Assembly: GCA_945907065.1 (NCBI GenBank)
Contig: CAMDSC010000014.1
Location: forward strand, 1-60,603
Reading direction: 5' to 3'
DNA from: Chitinophaga pinensis
GTDB taxonomy: Bacteria; Bacteroidota; Bacteroidia; NS11-12g; UBA9320
DNA: 60,603 nt
The notes beneath the pieces are model-generated. The model saw nothing but the letters and a program-made list of their open reading frames with translations. It was not told the DNA's origin and made no database searches. Shown piece after piece: positions 26,871 through 36,658 of this stretch. Each line of letters starts with the position of its first letter. The stretch's first letter is position 1. The translations under genes were made by a program, and so were the position numbers.

Positions 26871-28745
26871 TTATTGATTTAGTAGTTCTACAATTTTTGC
26901 TTTCATTTCGGTAGTGGTAAAAGGCATTCCCTGAACCTTTGAAAATCCGGTGGCATCAATTAAATATTTAGCCCGGATTAATTGCAAAAGCTGGCCACTG
27001 TTCATTTCAGGAATCAATACTTTATCGTATCCTTTTAATAATTCACCCAAATTTTTAGGGAACGGATTTATATATCGCAAATGAGCATTTGCCACATCAT
27101 AACCTTCTGCTATCGCTTCGCGAACGGCAGTTTTGATAGCTCCATAAGTGGAACCCCAGCCTAAAACCAATAATTTTGCTTTATCATTTCCGGTATCGGG
27201 CTTCAATTCAGGAATATAATCCGCTATCTTATTAATTTTTTCAGCCCTCAAATGAACCATTGTTTCGTGATTCAATGGGTCGTAGGATACATTTCCTGTA
27301 ATGTCTTGTTTTTCCAACCCACCTATGCGATGCTCCAATCCTTTCGTTCCGGGTTTAATCCAAGGACGAACTAATTTTTCGTTGCGTTTGTAAGGAAGTA
27401 TTTCACCATTCTCACCATTGGGTTTACCTAAAAATTCTACAGAAATAGGTTTCAAATCATCTTCAATTGGAAAACGCCAAGGTTCAGAACCATTGGCAAT
27501 ATAACCATCTGTTAATAAAATAACAGGGGTCATGTGTTCCACCGCAATTCGGCAAGCTTCGTATGCCATACTAAAACAATCTGACGGTGAGGTGGCAGCT
27601 AAAACGGCCAAAGGTGCTTCGCCATGACGACCATGCATAGCCATTAGTAAATCAGCTTGTTCGGTTTTGGTAGGTAATCCTGTAGATGGACCTCCGCGTT
27701 GAACATTTACTATTACTAATGGAATTTCTAACATTGTTGCCAATCCGATGGCTTCAGTTTTAAGTGCCAAACCCGGACCTGAAGTGGTTGTAATAGCCAA
27801 CTGACCGGTATAAGAAGCACCGATTGCAGAACAAACTCCAGCTATTTCATCTTCAGCCTGAAAGGTTTTTACACCATTGGCTTTGTATTTTGAAAGTTCA
27901 TGTAATATATCGGTGGCAGGTGTAATTGGGTAGGAACCTAAAAATAATGGAAGTCCTGATTTATCAGAAGCTGCTATTAAACCGATAGCTGTAGCATGAT
28001 TTCCGGTAATATTGCGATAAACACCTGATGGTTGTTTTGCCGCAGTAACCTTAAAACGGATGTTAAAAATTTCAGTGTTTTCACCGTAATTCCATCCTGC
28101 CTTTAAGGTTTTTATATTGGCATCCGCTATCTCAGGTTTTTTTGCAAATTTTTCTTCAATAAATTTAATGGTATGATCGAGCGGTTTTTCAAATGTCCAA
28201 AAAAGAAGTCCTAACACAAACATATTTTTAGAACGCTCTATTTCTTTGGTGCCTAATCCTGTTCCTGCAAGACATTCCTTTGTATTTTTAGTAATATCAA
28301 CCTTATGTAGAATGTAGTTATCCAAGGTTAAGTCTTCCAGCGGGTCAGCAGTTTCAGGATATTTAGCTAATCCTAGATTCTTTTTATCAAACCCTGAAAT
28401 ATTTGCAATAATAACTCCACCTTTTTTTAACCGAGGTAAATCCACTTTTAAGGCAGCGGCATTCATTGCTACCATTACATCAAATTCATCCCCTGGTGTA
28501 TAAATTTCTTTACTTCCAAAATGAACTTGAAATCCTGAAACTCCGGCAACGGTTCCTATCGGAGCCCTTATTTCTGAGGGATAATCAGGAAATGTACTTA
28601 AATCGTTTCCTAAAAAAGCCGCGGTATCAGTAAACTGCATACCGGTAAGTTGCATCCCATCACCTGAGTCGCCCGAAAAACGGACCACCATACTCTCTGC
28701 TTCTATTTCTGTATAAGTGTTATTTAGATTTACTTCATTTGTCAT
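26871..28745 (-). CDS. korA: 2-oxoacid:ferredoxin oxidoreductase, fused gamma-alpha subunit
   Basis: 624 residues. The gamma-type domain comes first (about 15-215; RFSGDSGDGMQLTGMQF, FPDYPSEIRAPIGTVAGVSG), followed by the alpha/pyrimidine-binding domain (GNHATAIGLIAA, GSYPITPATDILHELS, GGPSTGLPTKTEQADL). This fusion is standard for the KorA type. It forms the enzyme with KorB, 6 nt away. A low-potential pathway alongside the fused E1 dehydrogenase at 33429-35405 gives the cell two routes for oxidising 2-oxoacids. Confidence 0.94.
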   Translation of the reverse strand: MTNEVNLNNTYTEIEAESMVVRFSGDSGDGMQLTGMQFTDTAAFLGNDLSTFPDYPSEIRAPIGTVAGVSGFQVHFGSKEIYTPGDEFDVMVAMNAAALKVDLPRLKKGGVIIANISGFDKKNLGLAKYPETADPLEDLTLDNYILHKVDITKNTKECLAGTGLGTKEIERSKNMFVLGLLFWTFEKPLDHTIKFIEEKFAKKPEIADANIKTLKAGWNYGENTEIFNIRFKVTAAKQPSGVYRNITGNHATAIGLIAASDKSGLPLFLGSYPITPATDILHELSKYKANGVKTFQAEDEIAGVCSAIGASYTGQLAITTTSGPGLALKTEAIGLATMLEIPLVIVNVQRGGPSTGLPTKTEQADLLMAMHGRHGEAPLAVLAATSPSDCFSMAYEACRIAVEHMTPVILLTDGYIANGSEPWRFPIEDDLKPISVEFLGKPNGENGEILPYKRNEKLVRPWIKPGTKGLEHRIGGLEKQDITGNVSYDPLNHETMVHLRAEKINKIADYIPELKPDTGNDKAKLLVLGWGSTYGAIKTAVREAIAEGYDVANAHLRYINPFPKNLGELLKGYDKVLIPEMNSGQLLQLIRAKYLIDATGFSKVQGMPFTTTEMKAKIVELLNQ

Positions 28746-28964
28746 GTTCCTAACTACAAGCTGGCTTTAAAACTATCTATATAAATCTCTTCAAAATAGA
28801 TAAAAAGAAGAAGCCTATAATGAAGATGATTTTTTTGAGCAAAGTTCTGCACTATTGCCCCAGATTGCTATGACTTAAATCATTCCCAATAATAATTAAC
28901 TGAATATTATTTTAGAAAAAATTTTAACAATTATTAAACTAACGCGGAAATGTAAAATATGCTG

Positions 28965-29918
28965 TTAAATCGAAAGTTCATACCACTTAGGTCGGTGGTC
29001 AGAAATATAATACTTCAGATAATTTCGTAAAACAGTTGGTTTATTTTCATCCCATAAGGCAGAAAACAAAGCTCCGCCAAAATCAAAGACTCCTCCACTT
29101 TTTACTATACTTTTTATACCCGGCAAAAAAGCTACTTGGTCATAATTTTTATCATCAATAATATTCGAAAACACTTTACTTGTATGTTCGGGTAATTCAA
29201 ATCCTCTGGAAACTAAAGCATCATAAATGGGGTCACCTTTTTCTACTTTTGGTAAATTAAAATCACCCAATGCCATAATATTTGGAGTAAAAACGTATTT
29301 GCTTTTTCGTCTCAAATCAGCCCACCGAGCCACTGCAAATGTTTCTAAAGTGCGTCGTTCAATTGATTTTTTTTCAGTATCATCCCCAAAATACAAATGC
29401 ACATTTACCAAAGCAAACTCAAAAGCATTGGCTTTAAAAGTTGCCAAAAATGGGGTTCGACTAAATCCGCTAAATTTTGATTGAATACCCGGAAGCTTAA
29501 TATTTTCAAGATCTTCAGCTGCCATGGCTATTTCCCCGATTTTTTCAAGTTGCTTTACTTTTTCTGAATTATACAAATAAGCCATTCGTTCATTATTGCC
29601 CGAAGCATCAGTAAAAACAGCTTTATAGCGTTTGGGTAATTCCTTTTGCAACGCCCTGAAACCTTCCAAATTATCATTGATTTCCTGTAAAGCAATCACA
29701 TCAAACCATGAAATAATTTTAGCTATTATTTTATAGTGACTTGCTTCACGCTTTTGCAATCCAAGGTTTGCAATGTTCCAAGTGGCTATTAATAAATTAT
29801 CGCTTTTACTTTCCGGTATCAATCGCCCAGGTTTAGTGTTTTTATAGGTTTCTAAATTTTTAAGTTCTTTGGATACTAAAACTTTGTAATCAGTTTCAGG
29901 TTTAGGAAAAGCAGGCAT
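28965..29918 (-). CDS. Endonuclease/exonuclease/phosphatase (EEP) family protein
   Basis: 317 residues. The EEP fold signature is intact: LIATWNIANL, ALQEIN (metal-binding Glu), LVNVHLYFG, ALGDFNLP and the final SDHRPKWYEL. This superfamily includes DNase I, exonuclease III and inositol phosphatases; nothing in the sequence fixes the substrate. There is no signal peptide; the first 40 residues are polar and probably not exported. It is downstream of the PPIase, but a terminator hairpin and an own -7 box suggest separate control. Confidence 0.88.
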   Translation of the reverse strand: MPAFPKPETDYKVLVSKELKNLETYKNTKPGRLIPESKSDNLLIATWNIANLGLQKREASHYKIIAKIISWFDVIALQEINDNLEGFRALQKELPKRYKAVFTDASGNNERMAYLYNSEKVKQLEKIGEIAMAAEDLENIKLPGIQSKFSGFSRTPFLATFKANAFEFALVNVHLYFGDDTEKKSIERRTLETFAVARWADLRRKSKYVFTPNIMALGDFNLPKVEKGDPIYDALVSRGFELPEHTSKVFSNIIDDKNYDQVAFLPGIKSIVKSGGVFDFGGALFSALWDENKPTVLRNYLKYYISDHRPKWYELSI

Positions 29919-29938
29919 GGTTTAGTTTATTTAGTAGA

Positions 29939-29946
29939 CAAAAATA
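29939..29946 (-). promoter_or_regulatory. Candidate -7 box (TATTTTTG) for the EEP gene, overlapping a terminator
   Basis: On the minus strand TATTTTTG lies 20 nt before the ATG at 29918. Its T-stretch is also the T-tract of the hairpin at 29943-29974, so the end of one transcript and the start of the next share the same bases. Confidence 0.45.
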
Positions 29947-29974
29947 GCCCATAAACCGAAATTTATGAGCTATT
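29940..29974 (-). terminator. Intrinsic terminator after the PPIase gene
   Basis: On the minus strand a 13-bp stem with one mismatch (29974-29962 with 29955-29943, AATAGCTCATAAA/TTTATGGGCTATT) is followed by five T. It begins 24 nt after the stop codon of the PPIase. Confidence 0.65.
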
Positions 29975-29997
29975 GAAAAAATATTTTCTTAACGTTT

Positions 29998-31032
29998 TTA
30001 GTCTACTGAAATCAATTCAGTTTCAAAAACTAAATTCGATTTTGGTGGAATAGCGCCCGGATATCCAGCTTCGCCGTAGGCTAATTGATATGGGATTAAC
30101 AATTTGTACTTAGAACCTACTTTCATTAAAGCAATTCCTTCGTCCCAACCTTTTATAACTTGCCCAACACCTAATTGAAACGATAATGGGCTACCTGGTT
30201 GTGATTGATCAAATATTTTACCATCAATGAACATTCCTTTGTAGGCTACTGATACATTTTTGCCCGGTAAAGCTTTCGCTCCTGTTCCTTCTTTTTCAAC
30301 TACATAAAACAAACCATTGCTAGTCTTTTTAGCAGTTGGATAGTTTTTCATTACCCAGTCACCAAATTCTTTACCAGCATTAGCTTTAGCTTCAGCTTCT
30401 TTTAAAACTATAGCTTCTTTTAATCTATCAAATTGTGCTTGATCGGCCACAAATTTTTCTGCTTCTAATCCTTTACGAATTATTTGAACCGATTGCATTA
30501 TATCACTTGTTCGTGATGAATCAACAATATTTTGCCCTGTAACTACTTTGCCAAAAATAGCGTGTTTACCATCCAACCAAGGAGTAGCAACAATAGTTAT
30601 AAAAAACTGACTGCCATTGGTAGCCGGCCCTGAATTGGCCATAGATAAATAACCCGGACCATCGTGTTTTAAACCCGGTCCAAACTCATCGGCAAAAGAA
30701 TAACCCGGGCCACCGGTTCCATTGCCCAAGGGGTCACCACCTTGAACCATAAAATCTTGTCCGTCTCCATTCACTTTGCTTATTACTCTGTGAAATTTAA
30801 GTCCATCATAAAAATGATCACCGGCAGGTTTGGCTGTGTTAGTGATTTTTCCTTCTGCTAAACCCACAAAGTTGCATACCGTCATAGGCGCTTCTTTGTA
30901 AAATAATTTAATTAAAATACTACCACGGTTAGTGGTAATCTTGGCATACATGCCGTCTTCTGTTTGTGCTGATAGTTCCAATGTAAAGGCTATTAAAATA
31001 AGAGCCGCAAAAATAGGTTTTAAAATTCTCAT
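29998..31032 (-). CDS. Exported cyclophilin-FKBP fusion peptidyl-prolyl isomerase
   Basis: 344 residues with a signal peptide ([23 protein letters not shown]). The N-terminal cyclophilin domain (about 25-185) has [30 protein letters not shown] and NGSQFFITI; after a helical linker the C-terminal FKBP domain (about 245-344) has [30 protein letters not shown] and [18 protein letters not shown]. Both active centres look complete. It should catalyse proline isomerisation and assist folding in the periplasm, possibly of type IX clients. It has an own -7 box 42 nt upstream. Confidence 0.95.
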   Translation of the reverse strand: MRILKPIFAALILIAFTLELSAQTEDGMYAKITTNRGSILIKLFYKEAPMTVCNFVGLAEGKITNTAKPAGDHFYDGLKFHRVISKVNGDGQDFMVQGGDPLGNGTGGPGYSFADEFGPGLKHDGPGYLSMANSGPATNGSQFFITIVATPWLDGKHAIFGKVVTGQNIVDSSRTSDIMQSVQIIRKGLEAEKFVADQAQFDRLKEAIVLKEAEAKANAGKEFGDWVMKNYPTAKKTSNGLFYVVEKEGTGAKALPGKNVSVAYKGMFIDGKIFDQSQPGSPLSFQLGVGQVIKGWDEGIALMKVGSKYKLLIPYQLAYGEAGYPGAIPPKSNLVFETELISVD

Positions 31033-31074
31033 GTTTTATTAAAAATGGTTGTTTATAGTTTGCAATTTTCGTTC

Positions 31075-31082
31075 CAAAAATA
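31075..31082 (-). promoter_or_regulatory. Candidate -7 box (TATTTTTG) for the PPIase gene
   Basis: TATTTTTG on the minus strand, 42 nt before the ATG at 31032, just after the stop codon of the upstream glycosyltransferase. Confidence 0.4.
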
Positions 31083-31089
31083 CAAGATT

Positions 31090-32127
31090 TTAGTTTAGTA
31101 ATTTCAGTAATTCCTCCTTACGGGTCTCAAAACTGTAATTTTCAACCACCCGGTTTCGTGAAGCTATGCTCAAAGTATCCAAATCAGATTTGAATAGTAA
31201 ATCCTCTATAATTTCAAACAATAGTTCCTCATTTCTTTTTGGTAAAACAAACCCTGTATTGCCAACAATATTAGGCATAGAGCAAACATTACTTACTACC
31301 GGTATACAGCCACAAAGCATGGCTTCGCACAAGGCATTCGGGAAACCTTCACTAATGGAAAGTTGGCAATAAAAGTAATGTTGATTTAAAATTTCGACCA
31401 ACTCATTGGCTGAAACAAAAGGCACAAAAATGAGATTGGGCGGACGGAGTTTATTCAAAAACTGAGGCGAAACTCCAACGATAGTAAATGTAGTTTCAGG
31501 AAACTTTAAAGCTGCTTTTTCCAGCAAATCAATTCCTTTTAAATAATACACCGCATCACGGTTATATGCTGCAATAGCTACAAAATTCTTTTCCCGCTTT
31601 TGCCCGGTAATTTTAAAAACATCGGTATAAAAACCATTGTAAATAACTTTAACCAAAGCCTTACTGGGTTTTGTAAAAGCTGAATACCCTTGCCGATTGT
31701 TACTAAAATTTTCATACTCATAATCATAGCCAATCATTTTTTCATGAACGGGCGAAAGAATTTTAGCTTTTTCAATACTTTTGGCGGTAAACCAACCCAA
31801 TAATTTTTTGCGATAATTCCCATAATTAATTTCTGGAAACGAGGCGCAATCAGAACCTCCGAGAATTACAACCGTTTTAATTCCTAAAATATTTCCAATA
31901 ATTACAGGCATGAATGAATGGTAACCTGCAAACTGGCAAACGATATATTTGGCCCTAAAATGCCACAAACAAATCAGTTTTTGGTAAACCATTAAAAATG
32001 GCAGTCGCCATTTTTTGGAAGGCTGAACGCATAACTTAATGATGGTATAGTTTTCACCCAATATTTTTAAATCCTTACTAACATAAGAAGCCTCGTTAGG
32101 ATAAAAGTATATTAGTTTTGGTTTCAA
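31090..32127 (-). CDS. Family 4-type glycosyltransferase
   Basis: 345 residues, a GT-B protein. The C-terminal donor-binding half holds GIDLLEKAALKFPETTFTIVG and the EX7E-like ISEGFPNALCEAMLCGCIPVVSNV, typical of GT4. The N-terminal acceptor half (KPKLIYFYPNEASYVSKDL) includes VVILGGSD. Its start overlaps the stop of the preceding glycosyltransferase by 4 bp (ATGA type), so the two are translationally coupled. The sugar and acceptor are unknown; a surface polysaccharide is likely. Confidence 0.88.
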   Translation of the reverse strand: MKPKLIYFYPNEASYVSKDLKILGENYTIIKLCVQPSKKWRLPFLMVYQKLICLWHFRAKYIVCQFAGYHSFMPVIIGNILGIKTVVILGGSDCASFPEINYGNYRKKLLGWFTAKSIEKAKILSPVHEKMIGYDYEYENFSNNRQGYSAFTKPSKALVKVIYNGFYTDVFKITGQKREKNFVAIAAYNRDAVYYLKGIDLLEKAALKFPETTFTIVGVSPQFLNKLRPPNLIFVPFVSANELVEILNQHYFYCQLSISEGFPNALCEAMLCGCIPVVSNVCSMPNIVGNTGFVLPKRNEELLFEIIEDLLFKSDLDTLSIASRNRVVENYSFETRKEELLKLLN

Positions 32128-33425
32128 ATTTCAGTTTCTAAAAGTACAGCTAACTTATGGGTTACCGCCAATCGGCTATAGGGTTCAGGGTCAAAATTAT
32201 TTAAAGTTGATTTATCCTCCTGCCAATTTTTAAAGCTTAGGGTAATAAATTGAGCCATTTTTTCAATTGCTTCAGGGTCACAAAATTGCGACATAGTTTG
32301 TTCCTTAACCAAAGTTGCTGCATCACTCAGTTCATCCCCAATACCTAATATTGGAACATTGGCAGCCAAATATTCCATGGTTTTGGTGCTCACAATGAGG
32401 CGGGTTTGGCCTATCATCGGCGGACAAAGCAATAACAAATCACTGTTTTTCATTAAGGTTAGAGCTTCCTTGCGGGGCAAAAATCCCTGATGAATCAATT
32501 GAACATTTGGCAAATCGGTTTTAAGTTTTTCTAAATGAATGGGATGAACACTTCCGGCCAAATGAATCAGGATTTTTGAAGCATCAATATCAGAAATTTT
32601 TAAAGCGTCAATAAATGAGTCCAACCGTTGGGTGTCTCCTAATAAGCCAATATGAGAAATAGTGAAAAGCTCATTTTTTGAAGTTCTCTTTTCAATGACT
32701 TCAAACATTTCCTTGTCGTAGCCATTATAAAGAACATGAAGTTTTTTGGGGTTCTTCATTTTCTTGCGCAGCAAATCTGCCATTCCCGGACCAACAGTGG
32801 TTATAACATGGGCTGAGTTTAGAACTTTTGATTCTAGTTCTTCATCTTTTTGCTTTGCAAAATTGAAACGGTAGGTGTTTTGTAAAAAGTAGATTTCACT
32901 CCAGGGGTCACGAAAATCAGCCAGCCATTTTATATTAAATTTTTTAGATAAATAAAGTCCTGCCAAATGGGTGGAATGTGGCGGCCCTGTTGTAATAAGC
33001 CAATCAAATTTTTCTGATTTCAATAAATCAGAAGCAGCTTTTTTTGCATAAGGAACCCAACCTTTACGAGCATCAGGCACAAAAAAATTAGACCTAACAA
33101 ATGCCATGGCTTTGCTAAAAATTCCTCCACTATTTTCTCCTAAATTACCATAAGGTATTTCCTTCTTTGTTTTCCCTGATTTTAAAAACGAATAAAATTT
33201 TAAAGGTTCTAAGGTATTGGTATAAATGGTTTCAATCTCCTTCACCATATCCAGTTGCGACTTATCAATCAATGGATATGAAGCTTTATCCGGATGAACA
33301 GTTATTACTGTCGGATTATATCCCAGCCGTTTTAAATACATGGCAAAATACATCCAACGCTGCACCCCACCACCGCCGCTAGGTGGCCAATAATAAGTTA
33401 GGATAAGGATGCGTTTTTCTGCCAT
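32124..33425 (-). CDS. Family 4-type glycosyltransferase with GGGGVQRW N-terminus
   Basis: 433 residues. The N-terminus RILILTYYWPPSGGGGVQRW carries the glycine-rich loop of GT-B glycosyltransferases, followed by WLADFRDPWSE and the C-terminal ISHIGLLGDTQRLDSFIDAL and IGQTRLIVSTKTMEYLAANVPILGIG. These resemble proteins that assemble capsule or exopolysaccharide in Bacteroidota. It begins 3 nt after the stop of the fused E1 gene and overlaps the next glycosyltransferase by 4 bp, so it is probably read from the E1 promoter. The link between E1 and glycan synthesis looks accidental. Confidence 0.87.
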   Translation of the reverse strand: MAEKRILILTYYWPPSGGGGVQRWMYFAMYLKRLGYNPTVITVHPDKASYPLIDKSQLDMVKEIETIYTNTLEPLKFYSFLKSGKTKKEIPYGNLGENSGGIFSKAMAFVRSNFFVPDARKGWVPYAKKAASDLLKSEKFDWLITTGPPHSTHLAGLYLSKKFNIKWLADFRDPWSEIYFLQNTYRFNFAKQKDEELESKVLNSAHVITTVGPGMADLLRKKMKNPKKLHVLYNGYDKEMFEVIEKRTSKNELFTISHIGLLGDTQRLDSFIDALKISDIDASKILIHLAGSVHPIHLEKLKTDLPNVQLIHQGFLPRKEALTLMKNSDLLLLCPPMIGQTRLIVSTKTMEYLAANVPILGIGDELSDAATLVKEQTMSQFCDPEAIEKMAQFITLSFKNWQEDKSTLNNFDPEPYSRLAVTHKLAVLLETEI

Positions 33426-33428
33426 GTC

Positions 33429-35405
33429 TTAATATTCCAATAAGTCCATTATCACAGTCAACAACTGCTTTTTTGCCAAAAAATTATCCTCTAAATCCAT
33501 TGCCATAGGGATTGGGGTATCTAAACTCCCCACCCGTTTAACCGGGGCATCCAGATATTCAAAACAATGCTCCGAAATCCAGGCAGCTATCTCCGCTCCT
33601 ATTCCTCCGGTTAAGGTATCTTCATGCACAATCACAACCTTTCCGGTTCTTTTAACTGCTAATTCCACGGCTTCTTCGTCCCATGGAATCAGGGTTCTTA
33701 AGTCTATAATCTCAGCTGAAATATTATTTGCTTCTGTAATTTCAGTAGCCCAATGAACCGCCCAACCGTAGGTTATTATAGCAATATCATCACCCTTTAT
33801 TACTGTTCGGGCTTTGCCAAAAGGAAGGGTATAATAATCATCATATACTTCTTCCTTTATGCTTCGGTATAAATGTTTATGTTCAAAAAATAAGATGGGG
33901 TTTGGGTCGTTAAACGCCTGACAAAGCAGTCCTTTGGCATCGGAAGGAGTGCTGGGATACACAATTTTCAAACCCGGAACTTTAGTAAACCAAGCCTCAT
34001 TGCTTTGTGAATGAAACGGCCCGGCATTGGAACCGGCTCCTGTTGGCATTCTCACAACTACATCGGCAGGTTGCCCCCAGCGGTAATGGCTTTTGGCCAA
34101 ATTATTTACAATTTGATTGAACCCGCAACTCACAAAATCAGCAAACTGCATTTCTACCATTGCTTTTTTTCCTCGGATGGCTAAACCATACCCTGCACCA
34201 ACTATAGCCGATTCACAAATGGGTGTATTTCTTACTCTCCCTTTTCCAAATTGTGTTACAAATCCATCGGTAATTTTAAAAACACCTCCGTAATCGGCAA
34301 TGTCCTGTCCCATCAACACCAAATTATCATGGCGTTCCATACTTTGGCGCAAGCCATCACCTATAGCATCAATCAGGCGTTTTTCTTTTTTGGTTTCGAT
34401 AGTTGGTTTTATTTCCTGATAGGTAATTTCCTGATAAACATCGGCCAATTCTTCGTTGGTATCCGCTGTAATTTCAGGCTGGGCAAATACATCTTCCAAC
34501 CCTACTTCCATCTCCGACTTTATTCCGTATTTTATTTCCTCAATTTCTGAAGCATTGATAAAACCAATTTCTAGCAAGTATTTTTCAAAGTTATTAATAG
34601 GGTCTTTTTTCTCCCATTCATCAAACAAATGTTGCGGCACATATTTGGTACCACTAGCTTCCTCATGGCCACGCATCCTGAATGTAAGGCATTCCAAAAG
34701 ATACGGTTTAGGGTCGGTTCGTATTTCTTCGGCTATTTCTTTTACCGCTGATAGAACCTCCAAAATATTATTACCATCCACCTGTTTGGTTTTTATTCCA
34801 TACCCAATTCCTTTGTCAATAAACTGCTTTTGTCTAAACTGCTCATTGCTGGGGGTTGAAAGTCCGTACCCATTGTTTTCTATTAAAAAAATAACTGGCA
34901 AATCCCATACGGCAGCCACATTCATCGCTTCATGAAAATCACCTTCACTGGCACCGCCATCCCCACTAAATACCAAAGCACATTTGCCTGTATTGTCTAA
35001 TTTTTCAGCTAAGGCAATCCCATCAGCCACACCAAGCATAGCACCTAAATGGGAAATCATCCCCACAATATGAAACTCAGTAGTACCAAAATGAAACGAG
35101 CGGTCGCGGCCTTTGGTAAATCCCGACTTTTTACCCTGCCATTGAGCAAAGAGTTTGGCAAACGGAATCTTTCGTGTGGTAAAAACTCCCAAATTTCGGT
35201 GCAAAGGCAAAATGTATTCGTCTTCTTTAAGCGCTAAGGTTGCTCCAACCGAAATGGCTTCCTGACCAATACCGCTAAACCATTTACCCACCTTTCCCTG
35301 CCTAAGCAGAATGAGCATTTTTTCTTCTATAATTCTCGGTTTTACAAGGGCTTTGTAAATTTCTTTAAGTTCAACCCTTGAATAATTGTAGCCGGAAAAA
35401 TTCAT
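33429..35405 (-). CDS. Fused alpha-beta E1 component of a 2-oxoacid dehydrogenase complex (branched-chain type)
   Basis: 658 residues. The alpha half (1-330) holds the thiamine-diphosphate motif GDGGASEGDFHEAMNVAAVW (148-167) with ENNGYG; the beta half (345-658) holds MGQDIADYGGVFKITDGF, MVEMQFADF, RMPTGAGSNAGPFHSQ and VIVHEDTLTGGIGAEI. The fused arrangement is common in Bacteroidota and is usually assigned to branched-chain 2-oxoacid dehydrogenase, though a pyruvate or mixed specificity is possible. E2 and E3 genes are not in the window. A -7 box lies 4 nt upstream of the ATG. Confidence 0.92.
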   Translation of the reverse strand: MNFSGYNYSRVELKEIYKALVKPRIIEEKMLILLRQGKVGKWFSGIGQEAISVGATLALKEDEYILPLHRNLGVFTTRKIPFAKLFAQWQGKKSGFTKGRDRSFHFGTTEFHIVGMISHLGAMLGVADGIALAEKLDNTGKCALVFSGDGGASEGDFHEAMNVAAVWDLPVIFLIENNGYGLSTPSNEQFRQKQFIDKGIGYGIKTKQVDGNNILEVLSAVKEIAEEIRTDPKPYLLECLTFRMRGHEEASGTKYVPQHLFDEWEKKDPINNFEKYLLEIGFINASEIEEIKYGIKSEMEVGLEDVFAQPEITADTNEELADVYQEITYQEIKPTIETKKEKRLIDAIGDGLRQSMERHDNLVLMGQDIADYGGVFKITDGFVTQFGKGRVRNTPICESAIVGAGYGLAIRGKKAMVEMQFADFVSCGFNQIVNNLAKSHYRWGQPADVVVRMPTGAGSNAGPFHSQSNEAWFTKVPGLKIVYPSTPSDAKGLLCQAFNDPNPILFFEHKHLYRSIKEEVYDDYYTLPFGKARTVIKGDDIAIITYGWAVHWATEITEANNISAEIIDLRTLIPWDEEAVELAVKRTGKVVIVHEDTLTGGIGAEIAAWISEHCFEYLDAPVKRVGSLDTPIPMAMDLEDNFLAKKQLLTVIMDLLEY

Positions 35406-35409
35406 GCGA

Positions 35410-35417
35410 CAAAATTA
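35410..35417 (-). promoter_or_regulatory. Candidate -7 box (TAATTTTG) for the fused E1 gene
   Basis: TAATTTTG on the minus strand, 4 nt before the ATG at 35405, which implies a leaderless message. Confidence 0.5.
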
Positions 35418-35539
35418 ACGAGGATTTATTGGATTTAAAGGATGAAAGGCTTTTTTAAACATTTGTTTATAACATTTTAATAATAAAATACTGTAATCCT
35501 TAAACTTTGCGTTTTATATAATTAATAAAGAAAATTCAA

Positions 35540-36241
35540 ATGTTTTTATCCATTTTATTACAAACCAATCCCGAATTAGGCGACACCACAAATGCCGCAG
35601 CCACTGGAACTGTACCCGTTGAAGGTATCAATATTCTTGATATGCTTATCAAAGGTGGGCCAATTATGATACCTATCGCTTTATGCAGCATTATAGCTGT
35701 ATATATAATGATTGAAAGGTATTTTAGTATTAAAAAGAAATTTAAAATTAATGATAATTTTATGTCCAGCATTAAGGATAATGTGGTGAATGGAAATATT
35801 GCTGCCGCCCTTAATCTGTGTCGTACTAACCCAACTCCGGTTGCCCGGATGGTTGAAAAAGGCCTTATAAGAATTGGAAAACCTTTGAAAGATATAGAAG
35901 CCAGTATGGAAAATGTTGGAAACCTTGAAATTTCGAAGGCTGAGAAAAACTTAGGTGTTTTAGGAATTATTGCCGGTGTGGCTCCTATGTTGGGTTTCAT
36001 TGGAACAATTATGGGGGTTATTACAATCTTCCATTCCATTGCTGCTACCGATAATTTTAGTATTGCAATTGTAGCTGGAGGTTTATATCAAAAAATGATT
36101 ACCAGTTTGGCAGGATTAACAGTGGGTGTATTTGCTTATTTTGGATATCACATACTCATGATGATGGTGGATAGACTTACATTCCGTATTGAAGCTGCAG
36201 TTATTGAATTTGTAGATATATTGCAAGAACCAACCCGCTAA
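35540..36241 (+). CDS. exbB: MotA/TolQ/ExbB proton channel family protein
   Basis: 233 residues. It has three membrane helices (near 35-58, 135-160, 175-200), with the family segments GIIAGVAPMLGFIGTIMGVI and MITSLAGLTVGVFAYFGY. With ExbD it turns the proton gradient into work for TonB-dependent outer-membrane uptake or for Tol-type functions. exbD starts 11 nt after its stop. The first 30 residues are a low-complexity polar leader. A near-match -7 box (TAAACTTTG, one base too long) lies at 35501-35509. Confidence 0.9.
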   Translation: MFLSILLQTNPELGDTTNAAATGTVPVEGINILDMLIKGGPIMIPIALCSIIAVYIMIERYFSIKKKFKINDNFMSSIKDNVVNGNIAAALNLCRTNPTPVARMVEKGLIRIGKPLKDIEASMENVGNLEISKAEKNLGVLGIIAGVAPMLGFIGTIMGVITIFHSIAATDNFSIAIVAGGLYQKMITSLAGLTVGVFAYFGYHILMMMVDRLTFRIEAAVIEFVDILQEPTR

Positions 36242-36252
36242 TTTTTAAGATT

Positions 36253-36648
36253 ATGCGATTAAGACACAAACGAAGATTTCATGCTGAAGTAGGAACAGGT
36301 GCCCTAAACGACATCATGTTTTTCCTTATGCTGTTCTTCCTTATCATTTCTACTTTGGCCAATCCAAGTATAATAAAAATATTTTTACCCAAAACTGCGG
36401 TAAGTGAAAGGGTAAGCAAACCACCGATTATATTGGTAATTACTGCCGACAAGCATTATTTTATAAATAATGCCGAAGTGGCTTTTGAAGATATTGAAGG
36501 CATGCTGCAACAAAAATCTGCAGGAATGGAAGAGCCGACTATTATTTTAAGAGCCGATGCCGCTTTAACCGTTCAAGACTTGGTAGACGTGATGACCATT
36601 GGGGTGAAAAACCATATAAAAATGGTGATTGCTACTCAAAAGCAATAG
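36253..36648 (+). CDS. exbD: ExbD/TolR family biopolymer transport protein
   Basis: 131 residues. It has one membrane helix (about 18-40) with the key aspartate at the start of the helix in ALNDIMFFLMLFFL, and the periplasmic domain ends in DALTVQDLVDVMTIG-like sequence with an adjacent alanine-rich turn. It pairs with ExbB 11 nt upstream. Many Bacteroidota carry a second exbD and tonB next to this one; here an acetyltransferase follows after 10 nt, so any TonB must be elsewhere. Confidence 0.9.
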   Translation: MRLRHKRRFHAEVGTGALNDIMFFLMLFFLIISTLANPSIIKIFLPKTAVSERVSKPPIILVITADKHYFINNAEVAFEDIEGMLQQKSAGMEEPTIILRADAALTVQDLVDVMTIGVKNHIKMVIATQKQ

Positions 36649-36658
36649 GCTTCTTTAA

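Noticed and set aside
35501-35509. TAAACTTTG as -7 box for exbB
   Set aside because: Three rather than two bases separate TA and TTTG, so it is listed only as a near match.
35536-36039. 167-codon minus-strand frame opposite exbB
   Set aside because: The plus strand codes for a complete ExbB with three helices; the antisense frame is only hydrophobic as a mirror.
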